64,000 bases of DNA from Pseudomonas sp. R84 (GCF_009834515.1 NZ_CP019426.1:1291501-1355500); one strand, 5' to 3'. Counted from the stretch's first letter, positions 18,273-28,457 are shown. A program made the numbers and translations. The notes: generated by a model from the sequence alone, not told the origin.

Positions 18273-19540
18273 GCAGCGATCAGCGCTTTTTCGACTTTCT
18301 CAAGGAACGCATCGGCCTCGATGTGACCTCGGTGGGGCCGGCGATCATTGAGCGTGCAGTGCGCCAGCGGACAACACTTTCGCAAGCGGCGCATGCCGAT
18401 GAGTATTGGCTGTTGCTGCAAGGCTCGCGGGAAGAACAGCAAGCGCTGATCGAGGCGGTGATCGTCCCGGAAACCTGGTTTTTCCGCTATCCGGAATCCT
18501 TCGCGACGCTGGGCAAACTGGCGCGTAAACGTCTTGGCGAACTGAACAATATGCGTGCTTTGCGCATCCTCAGCCTGCCATGTTCCACCGGCGAAGAACC
18601 CTATTCGATTGCCATGGCCTTGCTCGATGCCGGGCTCAAACCGCATCAGTTCAAGGTCGATGGCATGGACGTCAGCCCGCTGTCGGTGGAGAAGGCCCGG
18701 CGCGCGCTGTACGGCAAGAATTCGTTTCGCGGCCAGGAACTGGACTTTCGCGAACGGCACTTCACGCCGGAGCAGGACGGCCATCGGGTCAATGACGACG
18801 TGCGTGAGCAGGTGCGTTTGCAGGTCGGCAATGTGCTCGATCCGACGCTGCTGGTCAGCGAGCCGGCGTTCGATTTCGTGTTCTGCCGCAATCTGCTGAT
18901 CTATTTCGATCAGCCGACGCAAAAACTGGTGTTCGAGGTGCTCAAGCGCCTGACGCATTTTGATGGCGTGCTGTTTATCGGCCCGGCCGAGGGCAGTTTG
19001 CTCGGACGTTTGGGCATGCGTTCGATCGGTATCCCGCAATCCTTCGCGTTCAGTCGCCATAGCGATCCGCACCCCGAGCCGTTGCCAACGCCCAAGCCCA
19101 TCGTGGTGCCGGTCAGCCAACCGCCTCGCAGCACGCAGCCAGCACCGGTGCGCACTCGACCGTTTGCCGCCGTAACGCCACTGCCGACCGCCAGCAAAAG
19201 TGCCAACCCGGACGCGGCGACCCTGCTGGCCAACATCGCTGCATTGGCCAACGAAGGCAAAAGTGCCGAGGCCCGTGCTGCCTGCGAACAGTATTTGCGC
19301 AGCCACGAACCGGTGGCCCAGGTGTTTTACTGGCTCGGCTTGCTCAGCGATGTCGCCGGCCTGACCCTAGAAGCTCAGGGTTTCTACCGCAAAGCGTTGT
19401 ACCTCGAACCGCAACATCCCGAAGCGTTGATGCACCTGGCCGCGCTGCTGCAGGCTCAGGGCGATACAACGGGTGCCAGACGATTGCAGGAACGCGCCGC
19501 TCGCAGCGGCCGCACTGCCGACAGTGAGCGTAAACGATGA
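18269..19540 (+). CDS. wspC: WspC, CheR-type methyltransferase with TPR tail
   Basis: A 423-aa protein. The CheR methyltransferase domain (residues ~1-265) contains PETWFFRYPE, the SAM-binding LSLPCSTGEEPYSIAM and the FVFCRNLLIYF motif. A proline-rich linker (~266-310) leads to a C-terminal TPR-like part (~320-415; YWLGLLSDVAGLTLEAQGFYRKALYLEPQHPEAL). It methylates WspA with S-adenosylmethionine and so raises signalling. ATGA overlaps with both neighbours indicate translational coupling. Confidence 0.95.
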   Translation: MSSDQRFFDFLKERIGLDVTSVGPAIIERAVRQRTTLSQAAHADEYWLLLQGSREEQQALIEAVIVPETWFFRYPESFATLGKLARKRLGELNNMRALRILSLPCSTGEEPYSIAMALLDAGLKPHQFKVDGMDVSPLSVEKARRALYGKNSFRGQELDFRERHFTPEQDGHRVNDDVREQVRLQVGNVLDPTLLVSEPAFDFVFCRNLLIYFDQPTQKLVFEVLKRLTHFDGVLFIGPAEGSLLGRLGMRSIGIPQSFAFSRHSDPHPEPLPTPKPIVVPVSQPPRSTQPAPVRTRPFAAVTPLPTASKSANPDAATLLANIAALANEGKSAEARAACEQYLRSHEPVAQVFYWLGLLSDVAGLTLEAQGFYRKALYLEPQHPEALMHLAALLQAQGDTTGARRLQERAARSGRTADSERKR

Positions 19541-20220
19541 TTCCGTCCGACACCTTGAACGTCACCCACGAAGACGCCCGGGCCATCGACGATTGCTGGA
19601 ACCGCATCGGCATTCATGGCGACAAGTCCTGTCCGCTGCTCGAAGACCACATTCATTGCCGCAATTGTTCGGTGTATTCCGCCGCCGCCACGCGCCTGCT
19701 CGACCGTTATGCGTTGCAGCAGGACGAACGCGACCCGGTGGCGATCGCTGTGGAAAGCGACGTGAAAACCCGCTCGCTACTGATGTTCCGGCTCGGTGAA
19801 GAATGGCTGGGGCTGGCGACGCGCAGTCTCGTCGAAGTCGCGCCACTGCAGGCGATTCACTCGTTGCCGCACCAGCGCTCACGCGCATTGCTCGGTGTGG
19901 CCAATGTGCGCGGCGCGTTGGTGGCGTGCCTGTCGCTGGTTGAGTTGCTCGATCTGGATGGCAACGCCGCGCCAGCCACCGGCGCGCGCATCATGCCGCG
20001 CATGCTGATCATCGCCGCCCATGGCGGGCCGGTGGTGGTGCCGGTGGATGAGGTCGACGGTATTCATGCCATCGACGAGCGCATTCTTGATGCAGCCTCG
20101 CAGTCCGGCGTGCAAGCCAGTGCCAAATACACCCGTGGTGTTCTGCAGTATCGCGGTCGTAGCCTGCGTTGGCTGGATGAAGAACAGCTGCTGTCCGCCG
20201 TGACCCGGAGCCTCACATGA
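19537..20220 (+). CDS. wspD: WspD, second CheW-like coupling protein
   Basis: A 227-aa protein with an N-terminal extension of ~75 residues that includes a Cys-containing segment (CPLLEDHIHCRNC). A CheW domain follows (LMFRLGEEWLGLATRSLVEVAPLQAIHSLPH and GVANVRGALVACLSLVELL). The extension distinguishes it from WspB. It couples WspA to WspE. It overlaps wspC and wspE by 4 nt each. Confidence 0.94.
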   Translation: MIPSDTLNVTHEDARAIDDCWNRIGIHGDKSCPLLEDHIHCRNCSVYSAAATRLLDRYALQQDERDPVAIAVESDVKTRSLLMFRLGEEWLGLATRSLVEVAPLQAIHSLPHQRSRALLGVANVRGALVACLSLVELLDLDGNAAPATGARIMPRMLIIAAHGGPVVVPVDEVDGIHAIDERILDAASQSGVQASAKYTRGVLQYRGRSLRWLDEEQLLSAVTRSLT

Positions 20221-22505
20221 CCCCCGAGCAAATGCGCGACGCCTCGCTGCTTGAGCTGTTCAGCCTCGAAGCCGAAGCCCAGACCCAAGTGCTCAGCGCG
20301 GGATTGCTGGCCCTGGAGCGCAACCCGACCCAGGCCGATCAACTGGAATCGTGCATGCGCGCGGCGCATTCGCTCAAAGGCGCGGCGCGAATTGTTGGCA
20401 TCGACAGCGGCGTCAGCGTCGCCCATGTCATGGAAGATTGCCTGGTCAGCGCGCAGGAAGGGCGCTTGTTGCTGCGGCCCGAACATATCGATGCGCTGTT
20501 GCAGGGCACCGATTTGCTGATGCGCATCGCTACACCGGCCAATGCGCCGCAGCCGAGCGATATTGAAACTTATGTGGCGTTGATGGCGGGTTTGCTCGAT
20601 CCGTCGACGCCGCTGGCAGCGTTCGTTGCGCCGCCGATGGCCGAGTTGCAACTTGAAGCGCCGCCCGTATTTGAACTGACGCCAGCGCCGATCATCGAAG
20701 CCCCGGTCGAAACCTCTGAACCGGCGCCACGCAAAAGCAAACGCACCACCGAAGGTGGCGAGCGGGTGCTGCGGGTCACCGCTGAACGGCTGAACAGTTT
20801 GCTCGATCTATCGAGCAAGTCGCTGGTGGAAACCCAGCGCCTCAAACCGCATCTGGCGACCATGCAGCGCCTCAAACGCATGCAGAACAACGGCTTGCGT
20901 GCGCTGGAAAATCTCAACGTGCACCTCAAGGAACACGCGCTGAGCCTTGAAGCGCTCGAAGCCTTGGAAGACGCGCGGCGTTTGCTCGCCGAATCCCAGC
21001 AACTGCTGAGCGAGAAAAACGCCGAACTCGACGAATTCGCCTGGCAGGCCAGCCAGCGCGCGCAAGTGCTCTACGACACGGCGTTGGCCTGTCGTATGCG
21101 GCCCTTCGCCGACGTCCTCACCGGTCAAGTGCGCATGGTCCGTGATCTGGGCCGCAGCCTTGGCAAACAGGTACGGCTGGAGATCGAGGGCGAAAAAACC
21201 CAGGTCGACCGTGATGTGCTGGAAAAGCTCGAAGCGCCGCTGACGCATTTGCTGCGCAATGCCGTCGATCACGGCATCGAAACCCCGGAGCAACGTTTGC
21301 TCAAGGGCAAACCCGAAGAAGGCCTGATCCGCCTGCGGGCTTCACATCAGGCCGGACTGCTGGTTCTGGAATTGAGCGATGACGGCAACGGCGTCGATCT
21401 GGAAAAGGTTCGTCGCAGCATCATCGAACGGCAGTTATCCCCAGCGGAAACCGCCGCGCAGTTGAGCGAAGAGGAACTGCTGACCTTCCTGTTCCTGCCC
21501 GGCTTCAGCCTGCGCGACACCGTCACTGAAGTGTCTGGGCGCGGCGTCGGCCTCGATGCTGTTCAACACATGGTTCGCCAGTTGCGCGGTGCCGTGGTGC
21601 TGGAGCAGGCAGCGGGCGAGGGCAGTCGCTTCCATCTGGAAGTGCCGCTGACCTTGTCGGTGGTGCGCAGCCTCGTCGTGGAAGTCGGCGAAGAGGCCTA
21701 CGCGTTCCCACTGGCGCACATCGAGCGCATGTGCGATCTGGCCCCGGAAGACATCGTGCAGGTCGAGGGCCGTCAGCATTTCTGGCATGAAGACCAGCAC
21801 GTCGGGTTGGTTGCTGCCAGTCAGTTGCTTAACCGTCCGGCCAGTCAGAGCAGCGGCGAAACCCTCAAAGTTGTGGTGATCCGTGAGCGCGATGCGATTT
21901 ATGGCGTTGCCGTGGAGCGCTTCATTGGCGAGCGCACCCTGGTGGTGTTGCCACTCGATGAGCGGCTGGGCAAAGTGCAAGACATCTCCGCCGGAGCTTT
22001 GCTCGACGACGGCTCGGTGGTGCTGATCGTCGATGTCGAAGACATGCTGCGGTCGGTGGATAAACTGCTCAATACCGGACGCTTGGAACGCATCGCCCGC
22101 CACGGCAATCAGGCTGCTGAGGCAGCGCGTAAACGGGTGTTGGTGGTCGACGACTCGCTGACGGTGCGCGAGCTGCAACGCAAGCTGCTGCTCAATCGCG
22201 GCTACGACGTCGCGGTGGCGGTGGACGGCATGGACGGTTGGAACGCGCTGCGTTCGGAGGACTTCGATTTGCTGATCACCGACATCGACATGCCGCGCAT
22301 GGACGGCATTGAACTGGTCACGTTGCTGCGTCGCGACAACCGTCTGCAGTCGCTGCCGGTAATGGTCGTGTCGTACAAGGATCGTGAAGAGGATCGCCGC
22401 CGTGGCCTGGACGCCGGGGCGGACTATTATTTAGCCAAAGCCAGTTTTCATGACGACGCCCTGCTCGACGCAGTGGTCGAGCTGATCGGAGGAGCGCGGG
22501 CATGA
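20217..22505 (+). CDS. wspE: WspE, CheA-type histidine kinase fused to a receiver
   Basis: A 762-aa hybrid kinase. The N-terminal HPt domain carries the phospho-accepting His51 in AAHSLKGAARIVG. A Pro-rich linker (~140-190) precedes the dimerisation and ATP-binding domains (HLLRNAVDHGIETPEQR N-box, LSDDGNGVDLEKV, GRGVGLDAVQHMV). A CheW-like regulatory domain follows, then a C-terminal receiver with Asp689 in LLITDIDMPRMDG. It phosphorylates WspR and WspF in response to WspA. All catalytic motifs are intact. Confidence 0.96.
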   Translation: MTPEQMRDASLLELFSLEAEAQTQVLSAGLLALERNPTQADQLESCMRAAHSLKGAARIVGIDSGVSVAHVMEDCLVSAQEGRLLLRPEHIDALLQGTDLLMRIATPANAPQPSDIETYVALMAGLLDPSTPLAAFVAPPMAELQLEAPPVFELTPAPIIEAPVETSEPAPRKSKRTTEGGERVLRVTAERLNSLLDLSSKSLVETQRLKPHLATMQRLKRMQNNGLRALENLNVHLKEHALSLEALEALEDARRLLAESQQLLSEKNAELDEFAWQASQRAQVLYDTALACRMRPFADVLTGQVRMVRDLGRSLGKQVRLEIEGEKTQVDRDVLEKLEAPLTHLLRNAVDHGIETPEQRLLKGKPEEGLIRLRASHQAGLLVLELSDDGNGVDLEKVRRSIIERQLSPAETAAQLSEEELLTFLFLPGFSLRDTVTEVSGRGVGLDAVQHMVRQLRGAVVLEQAAGEGSRFHLEVPLTLSVVRSLVVEVGEEAYAFPLAHIERMCDLAPEDIVQVEGRQHFWHEDQHVGLVAASQLLNRPASQSSGETLKVVVIRERDAIYGVAVERFIGERTLVVLPLDERLGKVQDISAGALLDDGSVVLIVDVEDMLRSVDKLLNTGRLERIARHGNQAAEAARKRVLVVDDSLTVRELQRKLLLNRGYDVAVAVDGMDGWNALRSEDFDLLITDIDMPRMDGIELVTLLRRDNRLQSLPVMVVSYKDREEDRRRGLDAGADYYLAKASFHDDALLDAVVELIGGARA

Positions 22506-23512
22506 AGATCGCAATCGTCAACGACATGCCCATGGCGGTGGAGGCACTGCGCCGGGCGTTGGCCTTCGAGCCGGCGCATCAGGTGGTCTGGGTCGCCCGC
22601 AACGGCGCCGAGGCGGTGCAACTGTGCGCCGAAAACACCCCGGATCTGATCCTCATGGATCTGATCATGCCGGTGATGGACGGCGTCGAAGCCACCCGCC
22701 GGATCATGGCCGAAACCCCGTGTGCCATTGTCATTGTGACCGTCGACCGCCAGCAGAACGTGCACCGGGTCTTCGAAGCCATGGGCCACGGCGCGCTGGA
22801 TGTGGTCGATACACCGGCACTCGGTGCTGGCGACGCTCGGGACGCCGCCGCGCCACTGTTGCGCAAGATCCTCAACATCGGCTGGCTGATTGGCGACAAA
22901 GCGCCGCGCTCACGTCCCGCGCCGACGCCTCCGCGCAGTTCGGGTTCGCGCCAGCGATTGGTGGCGATCGGCTCATCGGCAGGTGGGCCGGCGGCGCTGG
23001 AGGTGTTGCTCAAAGGCTTGCCGAAGGATTTCTCGGCGGCGATTGTGCTGGTGCAGCACGTCGATCAGGTATTCGCCGCCGGCATGGCAGAGTGGCTGGC
23101 CAGCGCCAGCGGCCTCGATGTACGACTGGCCCGTGAAGGCGAACCGCCGCAGGCTGGCGCCGTACTGCTGGCCGGCACCAACCACCATATTCGCTTGTTG
23201 AAAAACGGTACGCTGGCCTACACCGCCGAGCCGGTCAACGAGATCTACCGTCCCTCGATCGACGTGTTTTTCGAAAGTGTCGCCAGTTATTGGACTGGCG
23301 ACGCTGTCGGGGTTTTATTGACCGGGATGGGACGCGACGGCGCGCAAGGGCTTAAGCTCATGCGCCAACAGGGCTACTTGACCATCGCGCAGGATCAGCA
23401 AAGCAGTGCGGTGTACGGCATGCCCAAAGCCGCTGCGGCCATTGATGCCGCCGTAGAAATACGTCCGCTGGAAAGAATAGCGCCGCGATTGCAGGAGGTT
23501 TTCCCCAAATGA
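22502..23512 (+). CDS. wspF: WspF, CheB-type methylesterase response regulator
   Basis: A 336-aa protein. The receiver domain (1-120) has Asp53 in LILMDLIMPVMDG. The C-terminal methylesterase domain (~155-336) carries the catalytic Ser in IGSSAGGPAALE, His in VLVQHVDQ and Asp in GMGRDGAQG. It removes methyl groups from WspA and dampens the pathway. Loss of WspF locks WspR active and gives the wrinkly-spreader phenotype in P. fluorescens SBW25. The reading frame here is intact, so this genome is not a wspF frameshift mutant. Confidence 0.96.
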   Translation: MKIAIVNDMPMAVEALRRALAFEPAHQVVWVARNGAEAVQLCAENTPDLILMDLIMPVMDGVEATRRIMAETPCAIVIVTVDRQQNVHRVFEAMGHGALDVVDTPALGAGDARDAAAPLLRKILNIGWLIGDKAPRSRPAPTPPRSSGSRQRLVAIGSSAGGPAALEVLLKGLPKDFSAAIVLVQHVDQVFAAGMAEWLASASGLDVRLAREGEPPQAGAVLLAGTNHHIRLLKNGTLAYTAEPVNEIYRPSIDVFFESVASYWTGDAVGVLLTGMGRDGAQGLKLMRQQGYLTIAQDQQSSAVYGMPKAAAAIDAAVEIRPLERIAPRLQEVFPK

Positions 23513-23560
23513 TCAGGTCAATCCGCAATCCTGGCCTCCGCAGTACTCAGGTGACCGCCC

Positions 23561-24562
23561 ATGAATGACTTACAGATCGACGACATTAAAACCGACGAAA
23601 ACGCCGCCATGGTGTTGTTGGTGGACGATCAGGCGATGATCGGCGAAGCCGTACGCCGTGGGCTGTCGAATGAAGAGAACATAGACTTTCACTTCTGTTC
23701 GGACCCGCATCAGGCCATTGCGCAAGCGGTGCGGATCAAGCCGACAGTGATTTTGCAGGATTTGGTGATGCCCGGTCTCGATGGCCTGAGCCTGGTGCGT
23801 GAGTACCGCAATCACCCTGCGACCAAGGACATTCCGATCATTGTCCTGTCGACCAAGGAAGACCCGCTGATCAAAAGCGCGGCGTTCTCGGCCGGGGCCA
23901 ATGATTACCTGGTGAAACTGCCGGACACTATCGAACTGGTGGCGCGCATCCGCTATCACTCGCGCTCGTACATGACCTTGTTGCAACGTGATGCCGCGTA
24001 CCGCGCGCTACGGGTCAGCCAGCAGCAATTGCTCGACACCAATCTGGTGCTGCAACGCCTGATGAACTCCGACGGCCTTACCGGGCTGTCCAATCGCCGG
24101 CACTTCGACGAATACCTGGAACTGGAGTGGCGCCGTTCGCTGCGGGATCAGAGCCAGTTGTCGTTGCTGATGATCGACGTTGATTACTTCAAGCACTACA
24201 ACGACAGTTTTGGCCACGTTGAAGGTGATGAGGCGTTGCGCAAGGTCGCCACGGCGATTCGTGATGCCAGTGCGCGACCGTCGGACCTGCCGGCGCGTTA
24301 TGGCGGTGAGGAATTTGTGCTGGTGCTGCCGAACACCTCGCCGGGCGGCGCGCGACTGGTGGCGGAAAAGCTGCGGCAGACTGTGGTTTCGCTGAAGATT
24401 CCGCACAACACTCCGGCGGAAGGGGCGAGTCTTACGATCAGTATTGGTCTGGCGACGATGGTGCCGCAGGCGGGTAGCGATTGTCGGTTGCTGATCTCGG
24501 CGGCGGATCGTGGCCTTTACCTGGCTAAAAACAACGGGCGTAACCAGGTCGGGATCGAGTAA
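23561..24562 (+). CDS. wspR: WspR, receiver-diguanylate cyclase
   Basis: A 333-aa response regulator that makes cyclic-di-GMP from two GTP. The receiver domain has phospho-acceptor Asp67 ([12 protein letters not shown]). A helical stalk (~140-165) leads to a GGDEF domain with the active-site GGEEF at 248-252. A product-inhibition I-site RPSD (239-242) sits exactly five residues before the active site, so feedback control should be intact. It is set off from wspF by 48 nt, the only real gap in the operon, and ends the operon. Confidence 0.96.
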   Translation: MNDLQIDDIKTDENAAMVLLVDDQAMIGEAVRRGLSNEENIDFHFCSDPHQAIAQAVRIKPTVILQDLVMPGLDGLSLVREYRNHPATKDIPIIVLSTKEDPLIKSAAFSAGANDYLVKLPDTIELVARIRYHSRSYMTLLQRDAAYRALRVSQQQLLDTNLVLQRLMNSDGLTGLSNRRHFDEYLELEWRRSLRDQSQLSLLMIDVDYFKHYNDSFGHVEGDEALRKVATAIRDASARPSDLPARYGGEEFVLVLPNTSPGGARLVAEKLRQTVVSLKIPHNTPAEGASLTISIGLATMVPQAGSDCRLLISAADRGLYLAKNNGRNQVGIE

Positions 24563-24568
24563 CGGCTA

Positions 24569-24783
24569 ACCCTCATCGGAACGCCGCCCGCCCAGCCCTC
24601 TCCCGGAGGGAGAGGGGGCCGACCGAGGTGTCTGGCGCTGTACATCGACCTGATCGACCGAGTCGATTATGGATCTTCAAGCTTGGCAGTTCCGAATTCA
24701 GCTAAGCCCTTTCACGTCGGCGTACCTCCCGAACATCCCCCGATCGGTCCCCTCTCCCTCTGGGAGAGGGCTAGGGTGAGGGC
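24569..24783. repeat. Long inverted repeat element (CCCTCTCCC...GGGAGAGGG family)
   Basis: A ~215-nt element between wspR and prfB. Outer arms are at 24569-24618 (CCCTCATC..., CCCTCTCCCGGAGGGAGAGGG) and 24747-24783 (CCCTCTCCCTCTGGGAGAGGG, GGGTGAGGG). Its core begins CGACCGAGGTGTCT and contains CGACCTGATC, which is clearly related to the core of the element at 31860-32020. It is non-coding, and short spurious ORFs cross it. Confidence 0.75.
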
Positions 24784-24910
24784 TGGCAATCTTGACTCAG
24801 ACAGAAACCTCAAGCCATTCACCCCCGGAGCCGCCAGACGGGCTGCCGTTACAGCCTGTTTACGTTATACTCGCCGGCTTTCAAAAGTTCGCCAACGAGT
24901 GCTGCCCGTC

Positions 24911-26006
24911 ATGGAAATCAACCCGATCCTGAACACCATCAAGGACCTGTCCGAGCGCTCCGAAACTATTCGGGGGTATCTTTGACTACGATCAAAAGCA
25001 TGAGCGTCTGACTGAGGTCAATCGCGAGCTTGAAGATCCGAGTGTCTGGAACAAACCTGAATATGCCCAGGAGTTGGGCCGCGAGCGTTCGGCGCTGGCG
25101 CAGATCGTCGATACCCTCGATGAACTGAACGCCGGCCTGGCCGATTGCCGCGATCTGCTGGACATGGCCGTCGAAGAAAACGACGAAGGCGCAGTGGGCG
25201 ATGTCGTCGCCGAGCTGGCCCGTCTTGAGGAAAATCTGGCCAAGCTGGAATTCCGTCGCATGTTCAGCCATGAAATGGACCCGAACAACGCCTACCTGGA
25301 CATCCAGGCCGGTTCCGGCGGCACCGAAGCCCAGGACTGGGCCAACATCCTCCTGCGCATGTACCTGCGCTGGGCGGATAAGCGCGGTTTCGATGCGACC
25401 ATCATGGAACTGTCGGCCGGTGAAGTCGCCGGTATCAAAGGTGCGACCGTGCACATCAAGGGCGAATACGCCTTTGGCTGGTTGCGTACCGAGATCGGCG
25501 TACACCGTCTGGTGCGCAAGAGCCCGTTCGACTCCGGCAACCGTCGCCACACCTCGTTCTCCGCGGTTTTCGTTTCGCCAGAGATCGATGACAAGGTCGA
25601 AATCGAAATCAACCCGGCAGACCTGCGGATCGACACCTATCGTTCCTCCGGTGCCGGTGGTCAGCACGTAAACACCACCGACTCGGCCGTACGTATCACT
25701 CACGTACCGACCAACACCGTGGTCAGCTGCCAGAACGAACGTTCCCAGCACGCCAACAAGGACACCGCCATGAAAATGCTGCGGGCCAAGTTGTACGAGC
25801 AGGAAATGCAGAAACGCAACGCCGCGTCGCAAGCGCTGGAAGACACCAAGTCGGACATCGGCTGGGGTCACCAGATCCGCTCGTACGTGCTCGATGCGTC
25901 GCGGATCAAGGATCTGCGCACCAACATCGAACGCAGCGACTGCGACAAGGTACTCGACGGCGACATCGACGAATATCTGTATGCCAGCCTGAAATCGGGC
26001 CTGTAA
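24911..26006 (+). CDS. prfB: Peptide chain release factor 2, made by programmed +1 frameshift
   Basis: RF2 (364 aa) recognises UGA and UAA stop codons and releases the peptide. Translation starts at ATG 24911, reads 24 codons to CTT (24980-24982) and meets an in-frame TGA at 24983. A +1 slip at that point continues in the frame 24984-26006, so the gene is join(24911..24982,24984..26006). The stop-recognition SPF motif lies in [14 protein letters not shown]. The catalytic GGQ lies in [16 protein letters not shown]. The in-frame TGA is autoregulatory: low RF2 favours the shift. It is followed by lysS, as in many gammaproteobacteria. Confidence 0.95.
24970..24986 (+). promoter_or_regulatory. prfB programmed frameshift site
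   Basis: The sequence CGGGGGTATCTTTGAC has all the elements of the classical RF2 recoding site. These are an internal Shine-Dalgarno-like GGGGG three nt before the CTT slip codon, the TGA stop, and a C after the stop that makes termination slow. The leucyl-tRNA slips from CTT to TTT. Confidence 0.95.
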
Positions 26007-26043
26007 AAGACGCAATACAGCATCGGCTGATTCAAGCCGATCC

Positions 26044-26092
26044 CTGTAGGAGCCAGCCCAGCTGGCGATCTCCGGGCCGCAAGGCCCGGGGG
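26044..26092. repeat. Hairpin-forming intergenic repeat between prfB and lysS
   Basis: TGTAGGAGCCAGCCCAGCTGGCGAT is a single REP-like unit of a fourth kind, with the imperfect palindrome CCAGCCCAGCTGG. It is followed by the perfect hairpin CCGGGCC-gcaa-GGCCCGG. No T run follows, so it is not an efficient terminator and prfB-lysS cotranscription is possible. Confidence 0.6.
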
Positions 26093-26120
26093 CAACGAAC
26101 CTGATGGAATATCTAAAGAC

Positions 26121-27623
26121 ATGAGCGACCAACAACTCGACCCGCAAGCCCTGCAACAGGAAGAAAACTCCCTGATCGCCCTGCGCAAGGAAAAGCTGGC
26201 TGCCGAGCGCGCCAAGGGCAACGCCTTCCCGAACGACTTCCGCCGCGAAAACTACTGCGAAGATCTGCAGAAGAAATACGCGGACAAGACCAAGGAAGAG
26301 CTGGCAGAGGCTGCAATCCCGGTCAAGGTTGCCGGTCGCATCATGCTCAACCGTGGCTCGTTCATGGTGATCCAGGACATGACCGGTCGCATCCAGGTCT
26401 ACGTCAACCGTAAAACCCTGTCGGAAGACACCCTGGCCGCGGTGAAAACCTGGGACATGGGCGACATCATTGCCGCCGAAGGCACCCTGGCGCGTTCCGG
26501 CAAGGGTGACCTGTACGTTGAAATGACCAGCGTGCGTCTGCTGACCAAATCGCTGCGTCCGCTGCCGGACAAGCACCACGGCCTGACCGACACCGAACAG
26601 CGTTACCGTCAGCGTTACGTTGACCTGATCGTCAACGACGAAGTGCGTCAGACCTTCCGCGTGCGTTCGCAAGTAATCGCGCACATCCGCAGCTTCCTGA
26701 TGAAACGCGACTTCCTCGAAGTCGAAACGCCGATGCTGCAGACCATTCCTGGCGGCGCCGCAGCCAAGCCGTTCGAAACCCACCACAACGCGCTGGACAT
26801 GGAAATGTTCCTGCGTATCGCCCCAGAGCTGTATCTGAAGCGTCTGGTGGTCGGTGGCTTTGAAAAGGTTTTCGAGATCAACCGCAACTTCCGTAACGAA
26901 GGCGTTTCGACTCGTCACAACCCTGAATTCACCATGTTGGAGTTCTATCAGGCTTACGCCGATTACGAAGACAACATGGACCTGACCGAAGAATTGTTCC
27001 GTGAACTGGCGCAGCTGGTTCTGGGCAGCACCGACGTGCCGTACGGCGACAAGGTGTTCCACTTCGGCGAGCCGTTCGTACGTCTGTCGGTGTTCGACTC
27101 GATCCTCAAGTACAACCCTGAGCTGACCGCCGATGATCTGAACGACATCGACAAGGCCCGCGCCATTGCCAAGAAAGCCGGCGCCAAGGTGCTGGGCTTC
27201 GAAGGTCTGGGCAAGCTGCAGGTGATGATTTTCGAAGAACTGGTCGAGCACAAGCTGGAACAGCCGCACTTCATCACTCACTACCCGTTTGAAGTGTCGC
27301 CGCTGGCCCGTCGTAACGACGACAACCCGAACGTCACCGACCGTTTCGAGCTGTTCATCGGCGGCCGCGAAATCGCCAACGCCTACTCCGAGTTGAACGA
27401 CGCCGAAGACCAGGCCGAGCGCTTCATGGCGCAGGTGGCCGACAAGGACGCCGGCGACGACGAAGCCATGCACTACGACGCCGACTTCGTGCGTGCGCTG
27501 GAGTACGGCATGCCGCCAACGGCGGGTGAAGGCATCGGCATCGATCGTCTGGTGATGTTGTTGACCAACTCGCCGTCGATTCGCGATGTGATCCTGTTCC
27601 CGCACATGCGACCGCAAGCGTAA
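26121..27623 (+). CDS. lysS: Lysyl-tRNA synthetase, class II
   Basis: A 500-aa enzyme that charges tRNA-Lys using ATP. The N-terminal OB-fold anticodon-binding domain (~60-145) contains [24 protein letters not shown]. The catalytic domain has class II motif 1 ([15 protein letters not shown]), motif 2 ([24 protein letters not shown]) and motif 3 ([13 protein letters not shown]). The ATG at 26121 is the natural family start. A strong terminator follows at 27638. Confidence 0.97.
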   Translation: MSDQQLDPQALQQEENSLIALRKEKLAAERAKGNAFPNDFRRENYCEDLQKKYADKTKEELAEAAIPVKVAGRIMLNRGSFMVIQDMTGRIQVYVNRKTLSEDTLAAVKTWDMGDIIAAEGTLARSGKGDLYVEMTSVRLLTKSLRPLPDKHHGLTDTEQRYRQRYVDLIVNDEVRQTFRVRSQVIAHIRSFLMKRDFLEVETPMLQTIPGGAAAKPFETHHNALDMEMFLRIAPELYLKRLVVGGFEKVFEINRNFRNEGVSTRHNPEFTMLEFYQAYADYEDNMDLTEELFRELAQLVLGSTDVPYGDKVFHFGEPFVRLSVFDSILKYNPELTADDLNDIDKARAIAKKAGAKVLGFEGLGKLQVMIFEELVEHKLEQPHFITHYPFEVSPLARRNDDNPNVTDRFELFIGGREIANAYSELNDAEDQAERFMAQVADKDAGDDEAMHYDADFVRALEYGMPPTAGEGIGIDRLVMLLTNSPSIRDVILFPHMRPQA

Positions 27624-27637
27624 ACGTTTCAGTTGAA

Positions 27638-27665
27638 AAGCCGCCTAAAACAGGCGGCTTTTTAT
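27638..27665 (+). terminator. Intrinsic terminator of lysS
   Basis: The stem AAGCCGCCT / AGGCGGCTT with a five-base loop is followed by a T run, 14 nt after the lysS stop codon. Confidence 0.9.
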
Positions 27666-27725
27666 TGCCTGTCTGGTACAAATGTATCAATTGGTTAATT
27701 TTGCAATAGCAGAGGAAGTTCTGTC

Positions 27726-28442
27726 GTGATGGGTGCAATAGCTCAAGAGGGTGCAGCGGGTATCGCCACTGCGGTCGCTGAAAGTGTTCAGTACCAGGGT
27801 CGCAAGGCCAGCCGACAGGGCAGTGAGCAGCGTCGACAGGACATTCTCGACGCGGCGATGCGCATTGTCGTGCGCGACGGCGTGCGTGCCGTGCGCCACC
27901 GCGCCGTGGCTGCCGAGGCCGGTGTGCCGTTGTCGGCGACCACCTATTACTTCAAAGACATCGACGACTTGCTCACCGATACCTTCGCCCAGTATGTGGA
28001 GCGCAGTGCAGCGTACATGGCCAAGTTGTGGATCAACAACGAAGGCTTGCTGCGTGAAATGGTGGTCAGCGGTGACGGCAGCCCGGAGTCGCGCTCGCAA
28101 CTGGCCGATGACATTGCACGGTTGATGGCTGATTACGTGCACCGGCAATTGATTAATCGCCGTGAGCATTTGATGGCCGAACAGGCATTCCGTCAGGAGG
28201 CGCTGCTCAACCCGCGCCTGGCGATTCTGGTGCGCTCGCATCAGCAGATTCTGTTGCAGGGCACCTGCCAGTTGTTTCAGGTACTGGGCTCGCGTGAGCC
28301 ACAGCAGGATGCCAAGGTGTTGACGGCGATTATCGGACGGATGGAATATCAGGGCCTGCTCAACGACGCCGAGCCTTTGGCCGAAGAGGACATGCTCGGG
28401 ATTCTGACGCGCTACATGCACCTGGTGCTCGCGTCGGTGTAA
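27726..28442 (+). CDS. TetR-family transcriptional regulator
   Basis: A 238-aa regulator. A ~30-residue N-terminal extension precedes the TetR helix-turn-helix (RQDILDAAMRIVVRDGVRAVRHRAVAAEAGVPLSATTYYFKDIDDLL, residues ~38-85). The rest is the ligand-binding helical domain. GTG 27726 has AGGAAG seven nt upstream; the adjacent ATG at 27729 is equally possible. It stands alone after lysS and is followed by a REP doublet. From memory, P. aeruginosa also has a TetR gene (PA3699) here. Its target is unknown. Confidence 0.85.
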   Translation: MMGAIAQEGAAGIATAVAESVQYQGRKASRQGSEQRRQDILDAAMRIVVRDGVRAVRHRAVAAEAGVPLSATTYYFKDIDDLLTDTFAQYVERSAAYMAKLWINNEGLLREMVVSGDGSPESRSQLADDIARLMADYVHRQLINRREHLMAEQAFRQEALLNPRLAILVRSHQQILLQGTCQLFQVLGSREPQQDAKVLTAIIGRMEYQGLLNDAEPLAEEDMLGILTRYMHLVLASV

Positions 28443-28457
28443 TCCGCTGTTGCTTCA

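Noticed and set aside
24683..24985. prfB as a pseudogene because of an early stop codon
   Set aside because: The stop is the conserved TGA of the RF2 frameshift site, with the GGGGG and CTT-TGA-C context intact.
24966..27617. 883-codon open frame on the minus strand opposite prfB and lysS
   Set aside because: It is antisense to two certain genes. The frame stays open because of their high-G+C codon pattern, and the product (His/Gln/Val-rich) resembles no protein family.
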